Positions 14,673-22,311 of a stretch of DNA of 36,312 bases are shown piece after piece. The position numbers and the translations under genes were made by a program. Numbering within the stretch: position 1 is the first letter of the stretch; each line of letters opens with the position of its first letter. Origin of the DNA: Streptomyces sp. LUP47B (GTDB taxonomy: Bacteria; Actinomycetota; Actinomycetes; Streptomycetales; Streptomycetaceae); contig NZ_MJAH01000038.1 of the NCBI RefSeq assembly GCF_001746295.1, positions 1 to 36,312 on the forward strand, in the 5' to 3' direction. The notes beneath the pieces were generated by a model, which was given only the letters and a program-made list of their open reading frames with translations, ran no database searches and had not been told where the DNA came from.

Positions 14673-16763
14673 ATGGCGGTCGTGATCCAGATGACCGCTC
14701 GCCGAACCTCGTTGTCGCCCCTGATCGCCCGCGTGCGCGACCGAACGCCCGGCTTGGCCGCCGGCCTCCTGGGTGGTGCGGTGGCCGCCGGGCTGGGGCT
14801 CGGTTCGTTCGCCGTGCTCGTGATCATGCTGTGGATCAGCTCGCCGTATCCCGACAGCGGTCCGGGTGGCGCGCTGCAGGTGGCCGCGGCGCTGTGGCTG
14901 CTCGCGCACGGGGTCGAGCTGGTCCGGACGGACACGCTCTCCGGGGTTCCGGCGCCCGTGGGCGTCACCCCGTTGCTGCTACTGGCGCTGCCGTTGTGGC
15001 TGGTGCACCGGGCGGCGCGGGACGCGGCCTCGGAGGACGAGGAGTCGCCGACGGCTTCCGGGCGGGCCGCGTGGGCGGGGGTCGTGCTCGGGTACCTTCC
15101 GGTCGCCGCGGCCGCCGCACTGTACGCCTCCGGCGGTGCGCTGCGGCCCTCCTGGGTGTGGACCTGTGTGTGCCTGCCGGCCCTCGTCATGGGCGCGGCC
15201 GGTGCGGGGGTGTGGACGGCGTACGGCCGTCCCTCCGACGCCGTCGACGGAGTGCTGGTGCTGCTGCCCCCGGCGATGCGGCGGCATGTCCTCGGGGTGG
15301 AGGCCCGGGCCCGGCTCGCGGTGGCGGCACGAGCCGCGGGCGCCGGGATCTCCGTGCTCGTCGGGGGCGGGGCGGTGTTGCTGGGCGTGGCGCTGGTGGC
15401 GCACGGCACGGCGACGCGGGGCTCCTTCCTGCAGCTGACGGAGGGCTGGTCGGGACGGTTCGCCGTCCTGCTGCTGTGTCTGGCGCTGGTGCCGAACGCC
15501 GCGGTGTGGGCGGCTGGTTACGCCGTCGGACCCGGGTTCGTCCTTGGTGCGGGGCATGTGGTGGGGCCGCTGTCCTCGGATCCGGCGCCGATGCTGCCGC
15601 CGTTCCCGCTGCTGGCCGCGGTGCCGGAAGCGGGACCCGGGGAGCCGGCGCACTGGGCGGCGGGCGCGGTACCGGTGGTGGCCGGGGCGGTGGTCGGGTG
15701 GTTCGTGGGACGGGCCCCGGCCGCGGGACGGTCGCGGACGGCGGGTGCGGTGTGCTGGGCGGCGGTGCTGTGCGCCGCGGCGGTCGCCGTGCTGGCCGCG
15801 CTGGCCGGCGGGCCGCTGGGGGTGGGGACGCTGGCCCGGTTCGGGCCGGTGTGGTGGCAGGTGGGCGGAGCGGTGGTGGGCTGGATCGCGGGGGTGGGGC
15901 TTCCGGTGGCGCTGGCGGTACGGGCCTGGCGGAACCGCTCGCGAGGCGGGCCACGGCAGCGGGTGCCGTCGGTACCCAGCCTCTCGCGACGCAAGGCGAC
16001 GGACACGGCTGAGACCGCCCCTGCTGCCACCCCCGGGGCTTCCCCCGGAACCCCTCCTGGGACCGCTTCCGGGGCTGCCCGCGGAACTGCTCCCGAGACC
16101 GCTTCCGGGGCTGCCCGCGGAACTGCTCCCGAGACCGCTTCCGGGGCTTCCCGCGGAACTGCTCCCGAGACCGCTTCCGGGGCTTCCCGCGGAACTGCTC
16201 CCGAGACCGCTTCCGGGGCTTCCCGCGGAACTGCTCGTGGGACCGCCTCCGGGGCTTCCCGCGGAACTGCTCGTGGGACCGCCTCCGGGGCTTCCCGCGG
16301 AACTGCTCCTGGGATCGCCTTCGGGGCTTCCCCCGGAACTGCTCGTGGGACCGCCTCCGGGGCTTCCCCCGGAACCCCTCCTGGGACCGCCTTCGGGGCC
16401 TTCCCCGGAACCGCTCGTGAGACCGCCTCCGCCTCCGGGGCTCCCCCCGGAACCGCCCGTGGGGCCGCCCCCGCGCCCGCTCCTGGAGCGTCCGCCCCGG
16501 TGGAGGCGAGTGGCCCGCAGGACAGCTCATACGCCCGCCACGACTCATACGCCCGCCACGACCAGGACGCCACCAACGCCCGTCACGACCAGGACGACAC
16601 CTACGAGCCGTACGCCGTCCTGCCCGCAGCCCCCGAGACGGAGTCGGTGCCCTCGTCGACGTCCTGGTGCGACGAGACGTCGCGCGAGAACCGCTGGTCG
16701 GTCCTGAAGGAGGCGTCCGCGCCGCCGGAGGAGTCCCCGGAGAAGCCCCCGCCCGCCGACTGA
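14673..16763 (+). CDS. perM: PerM-like membrane protein (DUF6350) with repeat tail
   Basis: A 696-residue protein. Residues 1-430 are a multi-pass membrane region with about nine to ten hydrophobic segments, matching DUF6350, whose mycobacterial member PerM (Rv0955) supports cell division by stabilising the divisome protein FtsB. The gene order sucC-sucD-perM-purN-purH is the same as in Mycobacterium, which strengthens the call. Residues about 450-605 are a cytoplasmic or external tail of 12-residue GTAPETASGASR-type repeats encoded by a 36-bp minisatellite, followed by a Tyr/Ala/Arg/His/Asp stretch (YARHDSYARHDQDATNARHD) and an acidic end. ATG 14673 has a GGGAG placed rather close; ATG 14691 is an alternative. 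The repeat tail is not part of the conserved family and may vary between strains. Confidence 0.85.
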   Translation: MAVVIQMTARRTSLSPLIARVRDRTPGLAAGLLGGAVAAGLGLGSFAVLVIMLWISSPYPDSGPGGALQVAAALWLLAHGVELVRTDTLSGVPAPVGVTPLLLLALPLWLVHRAARDAASEDEESPTASGRAAWAGVVLGYLPVAAAAALYASGGALRPSWVWTCVCLPALVMGAAGAGVWTAYGRPSDAVDGVLVLLPPAMRRHVLGVEARARLAVAARAAGAGISVLVGGGAVLLGVALVAHGTATRGSFLQLTEGWSGRFAVLLLCLALVPNAAVWAAGYAVGPGFVLGAGHVVGPLSSDPAPMLPPFPLLAAVPEAGPGEPAHWAAGAVPVVAGAVVGWFVGRAPAAGRSRTAGAVCWAAVLCAAAVAVLAALAGGPLGVGTLARFGPVWWQVGGAVVGWIAGVGLPVALAVRAWRNRSRGGPRQRVPSVPSLSRRKATDTAETAPAATPGASPGTPPGTASGAARGTAPETASGAARGTAPETASGASRGTAPETASGASRGTAPETASGASRGTARGTASGASRGTARGTASGASRGTAPGIAFGASPGTARGTASGASPGTPPGTAFGAFPGTARETASASGAPPGTARGAAPAPAPGASAPVEASGPQDSSYARHDSYARHDQDATNARHDQDDTYEPYAVLPAAPETESVPSSTSWCDETSRENRWSVLKEASAPPEESPEKPPPAD
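16047..16448 (+). repeat. 36-bp minisatellite in the perM coding tail
   Basis: About eleven in-phase units start at 16047, 16083, 16119 and every 36 bases to 16407, the last one extended to 42. Each begins GGAAC and contains ACCGCNTCCGGGGCT or a close variant, encoding GTAPETASGASR, GTARGTASGASR and similar. Because 36 is a multiple of three, copy-number change would keep the frame. Confidence 0.92.
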
Positions 16764-16771
16764 CGCGTCAG
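16760..16771. other. palindrome spanning both convergent stop codons
   Basis: CTGACGCGTCAG is a perfect 12-base palindrome that supplies the TGA of perM on one strand and the TGA of the convergent membrane-protein gene on the other; only 4 bases lie between the genes. Confidence 0.8.
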
Positions 16772-17556
16772 CTGCTCTCGCTCAGCAGGCTCCGGAGTTC
16801 CTTCGGGAGCAGGTCCGTGCACGACTGCTTCGCCTGGTTGGTGAGGGCGTCGTTCGCGCAGGTGTAGTAGTCGTCGTAGACGAGCCGCGCGGTGAAGATC
16901 CCCGCCACCACGGTGATGGCCAGGGAGGCGGTCACCAGGCCGCTCACCGCCGCGGTGGTCTGCGGGCGGGCGGACTGGGGCGGAACGGGGGTGTCCGGGT
17001 CCGGGGTGCGGGGCTTGGCGCGCAGCGCGCTGATGCCCCAGTACAGGGCCAGGGCACCCAGGAGCAGGGCCAGATAAAGCCAGCCGAAGAGGGCGAAGAA
17101 GAAGGCCCACATGCCGGAGAGCAGGGCGTAGCGGGCGCGGCGCTGGGCGGGGTCCGTCGGGTCCCAGCGCGGGTCCGGACCCCCGTTGCCCCGGCCCTCC
17201 GGGCCGCCGCCGGGGCCGGCGCCCGGGCGGTCGCCGAAGCCGCCGTCGGAGCGGCCCGGCTGGCGGTCGCTCCACTGACTGCCCCACGGGGTGCGCCCTC
17301 GGGTGTCGTCGCCCTGGCCGTCGTCCGAGCCCTCGGGGCGGCGCGGCTGCCACGGGCGGTCCGGGGTGCCCTCCGGCGGCGGGGCGAAGGGGTTGTCGTC
17401 CTCGGCCGCACCGCCCCGCCCCTCACCGTTCTTCTTGTCGGAGGAGGGGGCGTCCGGCGGCGAGGCGGGCTGCTCCCGCAGCAGCATGCCGCTGCGCTGC
17501 CCTCCCTGCACCGACTGCGGGGGGAGCGTGAGGAGTCGCAGGCTGCGGTCCGACAT
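16768..17556 (-). CDS. two-helix membrane protein, unknown function
   Basis: A 262-residue protein. Residues 1-135 are hydrophilic and Gly/Pro/Asp/Arg-rich (MSDRSLRLLTLPPQSVQGGQ...), with no domain I recognise. Two hydrophobic regions follow: a long one, ALLSGMWAFFFALFGWLYLA then LLLGALALYWGISAL (about 145-178), and SGLVTASLAITVVAGIFTA (about 205-223). The C-terminal tail DYYTCANDALTNQAKQSCTD then LLPKELRSLLSESS has two Cys that could pair outside the cell. I start at ATG 17556 because its N-terminus looks natural; the frame is open further upstream without a better ribosome site. It sits between perM and purN and is transcribed away from purN, from a shared upstream region. Confidence 0.8.
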   Translation of the reverse strand: MSDRSLRLLTLPPQSVQGGQRSGMLLREQPASPPDAPSSDKKNGEGRGGAAEDDNPFAPPPEGTPDRPWQPRRPEGSDDGQGDDTRGRTPWGSQWSDRQPGRSDGGFGDRPGAGPGGGPEGRGNGGPDPRWDPTDPAQRRARYALLSGMWAFFFALFGWLYLALLLGALALYWGISALRAKPRTPDPDTPVPPQSARPQTTAAVSGLVTASLAITVVAGIFTARLVYDDYYTCANDALTNQAKQSCTDLLPKELRSLLSESS

Positions 17557-17707
17557 CAAGTGAGCGTCTTCCCCTTGAAGGATGTGACTTGCACGGCGTG
17601 GACGGAACGGTTCCGTGGGCCCGTCGGCGCGAGCCTCACCCGGTGAACGCACCGCGCACCACCCGCGTTCCCGGACCGGTCCCTCCCAGACGCTACCTTC
17701 CGGCCAC

Positions 17708-17726
17708 GCCCCCGTCCCGTGGGGGC
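17708..17726. other. GC hairpin in the purN upstream region
   Basis: GCCCCC-GTCCCGT-GGGGGC at 17708-17726 followed by CTTCC lies about 115 bases before purN. It could be a weak terminator or part of the leader. No purine riboswitch core is visible between 17557 and 17841. Confidence 0.35.
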
Positions 17727-17841
17727 CTTCCGGTGTGCCGGTATCGTTGCTGACGTTCGGCCGCTTCGTAGACTTCCCCGTATCCCGGGGCTCGAAGCAT
17801 TCGTACGACCGTACAAACGCTCTCCGAGAAAGGGCCCCGCC

Positions 17842-18489
17842 GTGGCCGCCAAGCCCGTGGCCGAGCAGGCCAGGCCGGTCAAGCGACTGGTCGTGCTGGT
17901 CTCCGGATCCGGTACGAACCTACAGGCGCTCCTTGACGCCATCGAGACGACCGGCACGGCGGCCTACGGTGCCGCGATCGTGGCCGTCGGGGCGGACCGC
18001 GAGAACATCGAGGGGCTCGCCCGGGCCGAGCGGGCCGGGATCCCCACCTTCGTCCGCAAGGTCAAGGACTTCGAGACCCGCGAGGAGTGGGACGCCGCCC
18101 TCGCCGAGGCCGTCTCCGCGTACGAACCCGACCTCGTGGTGTCCGCCGGGTTCATGAAGATCGTGGGGAAGGAGTTCCTCGCGCGCTTCGGCGGGCGGTT
18201 CGTGAACACCCACCCCGCGCTGCTGCCCAGTTTTCCGGGGGCCCACGGAGTGCGCGACGCGCTCGCGTACGGAGCCAGGGTCACCGGCTGCACCGTCCAC
18301 TTCGTCGACGACGGCGTCGACACCGGACCGATCATCGCCCAGGGCGTGGTGGAGATCCGGGACGAGGACGACGAGAGCGCTCTGCACGAGCGCATCAAGG
18401 AAGTCGAGCGAAGGCTGCTCGTCGAGGTCGTGGGGCGGCTCGCCCGCAACGGCTATCGCATTGAGGGACGAAAGGTAGTTATCCAGTGA
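17842..18489 (+). CDS. purN: phosphoribosylglycinamide formyltransferase
   Basis: A 215-residue GAR transformylase, which transfers the formyl group of 10-formyltetrahydrofolate to GAR in the third step of purine synthesis. Family motifs are LVVLVSGSGTNLQALLDAIE, the catalytic NTHPALLPSFPGAHGVRDAL with Asn and His, and GCTVHFVDDGVDTGPIIAQG with the catalytic Asp. The GTG at 17842 follows AAAGGG by about 8 bases; the frame is open back to 17719, but that extension is unlike the family. The stop overlaps the purH start (GTGA), so PurN and PurH are probably made in step. FolD at 25617 supplies the cofactor. Confidence 0.97.
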   Translation: MAAKPVAEQARPVKRLVVLVSGSGTNLQALLDAIETTGTAAYGAAIVAVGADRENIEGLARAERAGIPTFVRKVKDFETREEWDAALAEAVSAYEPDLVVSAGFMKIVGKEFLARFGGRFVNTHPALLPSFPGAHGVRDALAYGARVTGCTVHFVDDGVDTGPIIAQGVVEIRDEDDESALHERIKEVERRLLVEVVGRLARNGYRIEGRKVVIQ

Positions 18490-20060
18490 CCGCCGAGAGC
18501 ATCGAGAACGGCAGGCGGGCCATCCGTCGCGCGCTCGTCAGCGTCTACGACAAGACCGGGCTCGAAGAGCTTGCCCGCGGGCTGCACGAGGCCGGCGTCG
18601 AACTCGTCTCCACCGGGTCCACCGCGGGCCGTATCGCCGCCGCCGGCGTCCCCGTCACCAAGGTCGAGGAGCTCACCGGCTTCCCCGAGTGCCTGGACGG
18701 CCGCGTCAAGACCCTGCACCCGCGCGTGCACGCCGGCATCCTCGCCGACCTGCGGCTGGACAGCCACCGCGAGCAGCTGGCGGAGCTGGGCGTCGAGCCG
18801 TTCGACCTCGTCGTCGTGAACCTCTACCCGTTCCGCGAGACCGTCGCCTCCGGTGCGAGCCCCGACGAGTGCGTCGAGCAGATCGACATCGGCGGCCCGT
18901 CCATGGTGCGCGCCGCCGCGAAGAACCACCCGTCGGTCGCCGTCGTGACCAGCCCCGAGCGATACGCGGACGTCCTGGCCGCGGTCAAGGGCGGCGGCTT
19001 CGACCTCACCACCCGCAAGCGGCTCGCCGCCGAGGCCTTCCGGCACACCGCCGAGTACGACATCGCCGTCGCCAGCTGGTTCGCCAGCGCCTACGCCCCC
19101 GTGGACGAGTCGCTCTTCCCCGACTTCCTCGGCGCCACCCTGGAGCGCCGCAGCACCCTGCGCTACGGCGAGAACCCGCATCAGCCCGCCGCGCTCTACG
19201 TCGACGGCACCGGCGTCGGCCTCGCCGAGGCCGAGCAGCTGCACGGCAAGGAGATGTCGTACAACAACTACACGGACACGGACGCCGCCCGCCGTGCCGC
19301 GTACGACCACACCGAGCCGGCCGTCGCGATCATCAAGCACGCCAACCCCTGCGGCATCGCGATCGGCGGGGACGTCGCCGAGGCGCACCGCAAGGCACAC
19401 GCGTGTGACCCGCTGTCGGCCTTCGGCGGGGTCATCGCCGTCAACCGGCCGGTCAGCAAGGAGATGGCCGAGCAGGTCGCGGAGATCTTCACCGAGGTCA
19501 TCGTCGCGCCCGACTACGAGGACGGCGCCCTCGAAGCTCTCGCCAAGAAGAAGAACATCCGGGTCCTGAAGGCCCCGGCCGCGCCCGCGCACCCCGCCGA
19601 GGTCAAGCCCATCGACGGCGGCGCGCTCCTCCAGGTCACCGACCGCCTCCAGGCCGAGGGCGACGACCCGGCGAACTGGACCCTGGCGACCGGCGAGGCC
19701 CTGAGCGCGGACGAGCTCGGCGAGCTCGCCTTCGCCTGGCGGGCCTGCCGGGCCGTCAAGTCCAACGCCATCCTCCTCGCCAAGGACGGCGCGTCGGTCG
19801 GTGTCGGCATGGGGCAGGTCAACCGGGTCGACTCCGCGAAGCTGGCCGTCGAGCGGGCCGGCGCCGAGCGTGCGCAGGGCTCGTACGCGGCCTCGGACGC
19901 CTTCTTCCCGTTCCCGGACGGCCTGGAGGTCCTCCTGGAGGCCGGTGTGAAGGCGGTCGTCCAGCCGGGCGGCTCGGTCCGTGACGAACTCGTCGTCGAG
20001 GCCGCGCAGAAGGCCGGCATCACGATGTACTTCACGGGGACGCGGCACTTCTTCCACTGA
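18486..20060 (+). CDS. purH: bifunctional AICAR formyltransferase / IMP cyclohydrolase
   Basis: A 524-residue enzyme for the last two steps of IMP synthesis. The N-terminal MGS-like IMP cyclohydrolase domain (about 1-150) shows RALVSVYDKTGLEELARGLH, STGSTAGRIAAAG and FPECLDGRVKTLHPRVHAGI. The C-terminal AICAR transformylase domain has LRYGENPHQPAALY, IIKHANPCGIA, CDPLSAFGGVIAVN, AFWRACRAVKSNAI-like FAWRACRAVKSNAI and the terminal GITMYFTGTRHFFH. Length and ends are normal. It starts at GTG 18486, overlapping the purN stop by four bases, and ends at a bidirectional hairpin shared with the convergent kinase gene. Confidence 0.98.
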   Translation: MTAESIENGRRAIRRALVSVYDKTGLEELARGLHEAGVELVSTGSTAGRIAAAGVPVTKVEELTGFPECLDGRVKTLHPRVHAGILADLRLDSHREQLAELGVEPFDLVVVNLYPFRETVASGASPDECVEQIDIGGPSMVRAAAKNHPSVAVVTSPERYADVLAAVKGGGFDLTTRKRLAAEAFRHTAEYDIAVASWFASAYAPVDESLFPDFLGATLERRSTLRYGENPHQPAALYVDGTGVGLAEAEQLHGKEMSYNNYTDTDAARRAAYDHTEPAVAIIKHANPCGIAIGGDVAEAHRKAHACDPLSAFGGVIAVNRPVSKEMAEQVAEIFTEVIVAPDYEDGALEALAKKKNIRVLKAPAAPAHPAEVKPIDGGALLQVTDRLQAEGDDPANWTLATGEALSADELGELAFAWRACRAVKSNAILLAKDGASVGVGMGQVNRVDSAKLAVERAGAERAQGSYAASDAFFPFPDGLEVLLEAGVKAVVQPGGSVRDELVVEAAQKAGITMYFTGTRHFFH

Positions 20061-20069
20061 CGGAACACC

Positions 20070-20113
20070 CACCTGGGCGGTGCTACGTCGAACTGCGCAG
20101 CGCCGCCCAGGTG
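20070..20113. terminator. bidirectional hairpin between purH and the kinase gene
   Basis: CACCTGGGCGGTGCT (20070-20084) and AGCGCCGCCCAGGTG (20099-20113) pair over 15 bp with one G-U. The hairpin begins 9 bases after the purH stop and includes the last codons and TAG of the minus-strand kinase gene, so it serves both convergent units in the 22-bp gap. Confidence 0.75.
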
Positions 20114-21747
20114 TTGGTACCCACCTCGCCGTCCACCTCCAGCCCCTTGGCGCTCTGGAACTGCTTGACCGCCGACTGCGTGTCCTTGCCGAACTCGCCG
20201 TCCACGCCCGAACCGCCCACGCTGTAGCCGCGCTTGGTCAGCATGCACTGCACCTGCACGACCCGCTGGCCCTTGTCGCCGTAGTCGGTGAGTTCGGTGC
20301 CGGAGTAGTAGGTGCAGCCGGAGATCCAGGCGGGGGTGGCAGGGGGCGCCGCGGTCCTGGTCACCGTGGCGGTGGGGGTGGGCGCGGTGCTGTTTCCGCC
20401 GCCCGTGCCGCCGCCGTTTTGGGTGGCTGTCGCGGACGGAGTGCTGTCCGGTGCGCTGCTGCTCTGCGCGGGGGCGGCCGTCTGCGGCTCGCTCTTGTCC
20501 TTCTTCTTCTCGCCGGCGTCCTTGCCGGAGGGTGAGGCGGAGGCGCCGGTCCCGGAAGAGGTCGGTGCGGCGGAGGCGCTGACGCTGCCGGCGCGCGTCG
20601 GGGCGGCGGCGGCCGGGGAGTCGAGGCCCGGGCGGGTGAGCAGGAAGGCCCCGACGGCCACGGCCCCGACGGCGATCCCCGCGACGGCGGCCAGCAGGGG
20701 CCTGCGCCGCTTACCGGAACCGGTGGACGGGGCGGGGAGCGGTGAGAGCACCGGCTCCGTGGGCGTGCGGAAGTGGGGCAACTGCCGGACGGGCCCGCCC
20801 TCCAGCACCGCACACCCCTGCTGCCGGTCCATGAGCCGGGCGGCCAGTGTGTCGTGCCAGTGTGACGTGCGGCCGTGCCCGGCGGCCGTGGCCGCGTCGG
20901 TCAGTTGCCGCGGGGCGGGGCGCCCGGCGGGGTCCTTGGCGAGACAGGCGGACAGCAGCGCGGCCAACGCGGGGTCCGCCCGCGCGAGTTCGGCCATGAC
21001 CTCGGTGTCGGGTGCCTCGAAGGCGACCCGGTGCATCACGTCCACGCCGGTCCCGTCGCCGAAGGGGGCGTGCCCGGTGGCGGCGTAGACGAGGGTGCAG
21101 CCGAGGGAGAAGACGTCGGAGGCGGCGTCGCAGCGGCCCTCGCGCAGATACTCGGGCGCCATGTACGCGGCCGTGCCGACCCGGTTGCCGGTCGTGGTGA
21201 TCGCGCTGCTGTCGGCCGCGCGGGAGATGCCGAAGTCGATGACGTGCGTGCCCCTGGGGGACAGGATCACGTTGGACGGCTTGAGATCCCGGTGCACGAC
21301 CCCGGCGGCGGCCAGCGCCGACAGGGCCTCCCCGAGTTCCGCGACCAGCCGCCACACCCCGGCCGGCTCCAGCAGCCCACACTCGCGGACGGCCTCGGCG
21401 AGGTTGAGGCCGGGCAGGTACTCGGTGGCCATCCACAGCAGCGCGTCGTCGAATCCGGTGCCCAGCAGATGCGGTGCGCGCGGTGTGCGCACCCGGCCGT
21501 GCACGGCGGCCTCGCGCTCGAACCGTCGCCGGAAGTCCGGGCCTTCGGCGTACTCGGGCCGGATCACCTTCACGGCGGCGAGCCCCGGGGCGTCGTCGGC
21601 GCGCCGGGCCAGATAGACCCGGCCCATGCCGCCGCTGCCGAGCAGCCCGAGCGGGACGTAGGGTCCGATACGTCCGGGATCGGCGGGCAGCAGCGGGGCC
21701 GCGCCCGCCTGCCGCAGCGCGTCACCGGCCGCCGGTATGTCTGTCAC
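20083..21747 (-). CDS. Ser/Thr protein kinase with extracellular peptidoglycan-binding domain
   Basis: A 554-residue Hanks-type receptor kinase. The cytoplasmic kinase domain has the Gly loop LGSGGMGRV (36-44), catalytic Lys60 (AAVKVI), HRDLKPSN with Asp154, DFG at 171-173 and APE at 197-199, so it should be active. A single membrane helix lies at about 346-366, then a Thr/Ser/Ala/Lys-rich linker, and at about 490-554 a peptidoglycan-binding PGBD1-like domain (GDKGQRVVQVQCMLTKRGYS ... GVDGEFGKDTQSAVKQFQ). This suggests a kinase that senses cell-wall fragments. It starts with GTG 21747 and has a GGGGGGA nearby. It is one of two kinases in this minus-strand block. Confidence 0.93.
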   Translation of the reverse strand: MTDIPAAGDALRQAGAAPLLPADPGRIGPYVPLGLLGSGGMGRVYLARRADDAPGLAAVKVIRPEYAEGPDFRRRFEREAAVHGRVRTPRAPHLLGTGFDDALLWMATEYLPGLNLAEAVRECGLLEPAGVWRLVAELGEALSALAAAGVVHRDLKPSNVILSPRGTHVIDFGISRAADSSAITTTGNRVGTAAYMAPEYLREGRCDAASDVFSLGCTLVYAATGHAPFGDGTGVDVMHRVAFEAPDTEVMAELARADPALAALLSACLAKDPAGRPAPRQLTDAATAAGHGRTSHWHDTLAARLMDRQQGCAVLEGGPVRQLPHFRTPTEPVLSPLPAPSTGSGKRRRPLLAAVAGIAVGAVAVGAFLLTRPGLDSPAAAAPTRAGSVSASAAPTSSGTGASASPSGKDAGEKKKDKSEPQTAAPAQSSSAPDSTPSATATQNGGGTGGGNSTAPTPTATVTRTAAPPATPAWISGCTYYSGTELTDYGDKGQRVVQVQCMLTKRGYSVGGSGVDGEFGKDTQSAVKQFQSAKGLEVDGEVGTNTWAALRSST

Positions 21748-21784
21748 GGTCCCCCCGACCTGCCTTTTCTATCCTCAACGTGCT

Positions 21785-21799
21785 CTCGCGTCACGCGAG
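21785..21799. promoter_or_regulatory. perfect palindrome upstream of the kinase gene
   Basis: CTCGCGT-C-ACGCGAG has 7-base perfect arms around one base. It lies 38-52 bases upstream of the kinase GTG (21747), where a repressor site would be expected. The regulator is unknown. Confidence 0.4.
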
Positions 21800-21875
21800 T
21801 TGACTGAGGAGAGGCTAGCGCCCCGCTGCCGGGGAGTGCCGGGATACGGGGGGAACGCGGCCCGCGCATACGTGA

Positions 21876-21917
21876 GCGCGGTCTCCGGCCCTCCCCCGAA
21901 GGGGCCGGAGACCGCGC
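21876..21917 (-). terminator. 16-bp hairpin after the DGTRVT-repeat gene
   Basis: GCGCGGTCTCCGGCCC (21876-21891) pairs with GGGCCGGAGACCGCGC (21902-21917) around a 10-base loop. It lies 13 bases beyond the stop of the minus-strand gene at 21931. Confidence 0.85.
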
Positions 21918-21930
21918 GGTCCGCGCCGGG

Positions 21931-22203
21931 TCAGGTGACCCGGGTGCCGGAGGGCTGTACACCGGTGACGCGCGTGCCGTCGGGGTGGTAGCCGCCGGTC
22001 ACCCGCGTGCCGTCCGGTGTGGAGAGGTCGCGGTCGGCCGGCGCGGCCCAGTCGCGGTTGCCGTCGGTGACGACGGTCACGCGGGTGCCGTCCGGTGCGG
22101 TTCCCTCGCGCGAGTCCGGCACGGCCGCGGACACGGCCGCCGCGGAGCCGGCGACCAGTGCCCCGGCCGCGAGCAGCAGTGCGGCGGGCTTGATGATGTT
22201 CAC
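21931..22203 (-). CDS. small secreted DGTRVT-repeat protein
   Basis: A 90-residue protein with a clear signal peptide, MNIIKPAALLLAAGALVAGS then AAAVSA, probably cleaved near residue 26. The mature part is only about 64 residues and contains DGTRVT three times, the shorter variant SGTRVT at the very end and a TDGNRDW unit in the middle (TAPDGTRVTVVTDGNRDW ... TPDGTRVTGGYHPDGTRVT). Such regular Gly-Thr-Arg-Val spacing suggests a small beta-repeat or ligand-binding chain; I know no family. It starts with GTG 22203, with a GGGGG ribosome site 7 bases upstream, and is followed by a strong terminator. It lies between two envelope-sensing kinases. Confidence 0.8.
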   Translation of the reverse strand: MNIIKPAALLLAAGALVAGSAAAVSAAVPDSREGTAPDGTRVTVVTDGNRDWAAPADRDLSTPDGTRVTGGYHPDGTRVTGVQPSGTRVT

Positions 22204-22288
22204 GTCGATACCCCCAGGTGAACTTCGGTGTGGTGCCGCCGAAGCGGCGTGTGCCCACCCTGCCGGTCCGTCCCCCGCACGGGTACCT

Positions 22289-22311
22289 GAGAAGTCTGAG
22301 GGTCACTTCTC
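22289..22311 (-). terminator. hairpin at the end of the kinase-transglycosylase gene
   Basis: GAGAAGT (22289-22295) and ACTTCTC (22305-22311) form a 7-bp stem around 9 bases that include the stop codon of the minus-strand gene. A second small stem, GCCGC-CGAA-GCGGC, lies downstream at 22235-22248. Confidence 0.45.

Noticed and set aside
16047..16448. CRISPR array
   Set aside because: The 36-bp units are directly adjacent with no unique spacers, are in frame and encode a continuous repeat protein.
17557..17841. Purine riboswitch upstream of purN
   Set aside because: No conserved three-way junction or purine-binding core is visible; there is only one GC hairpin.
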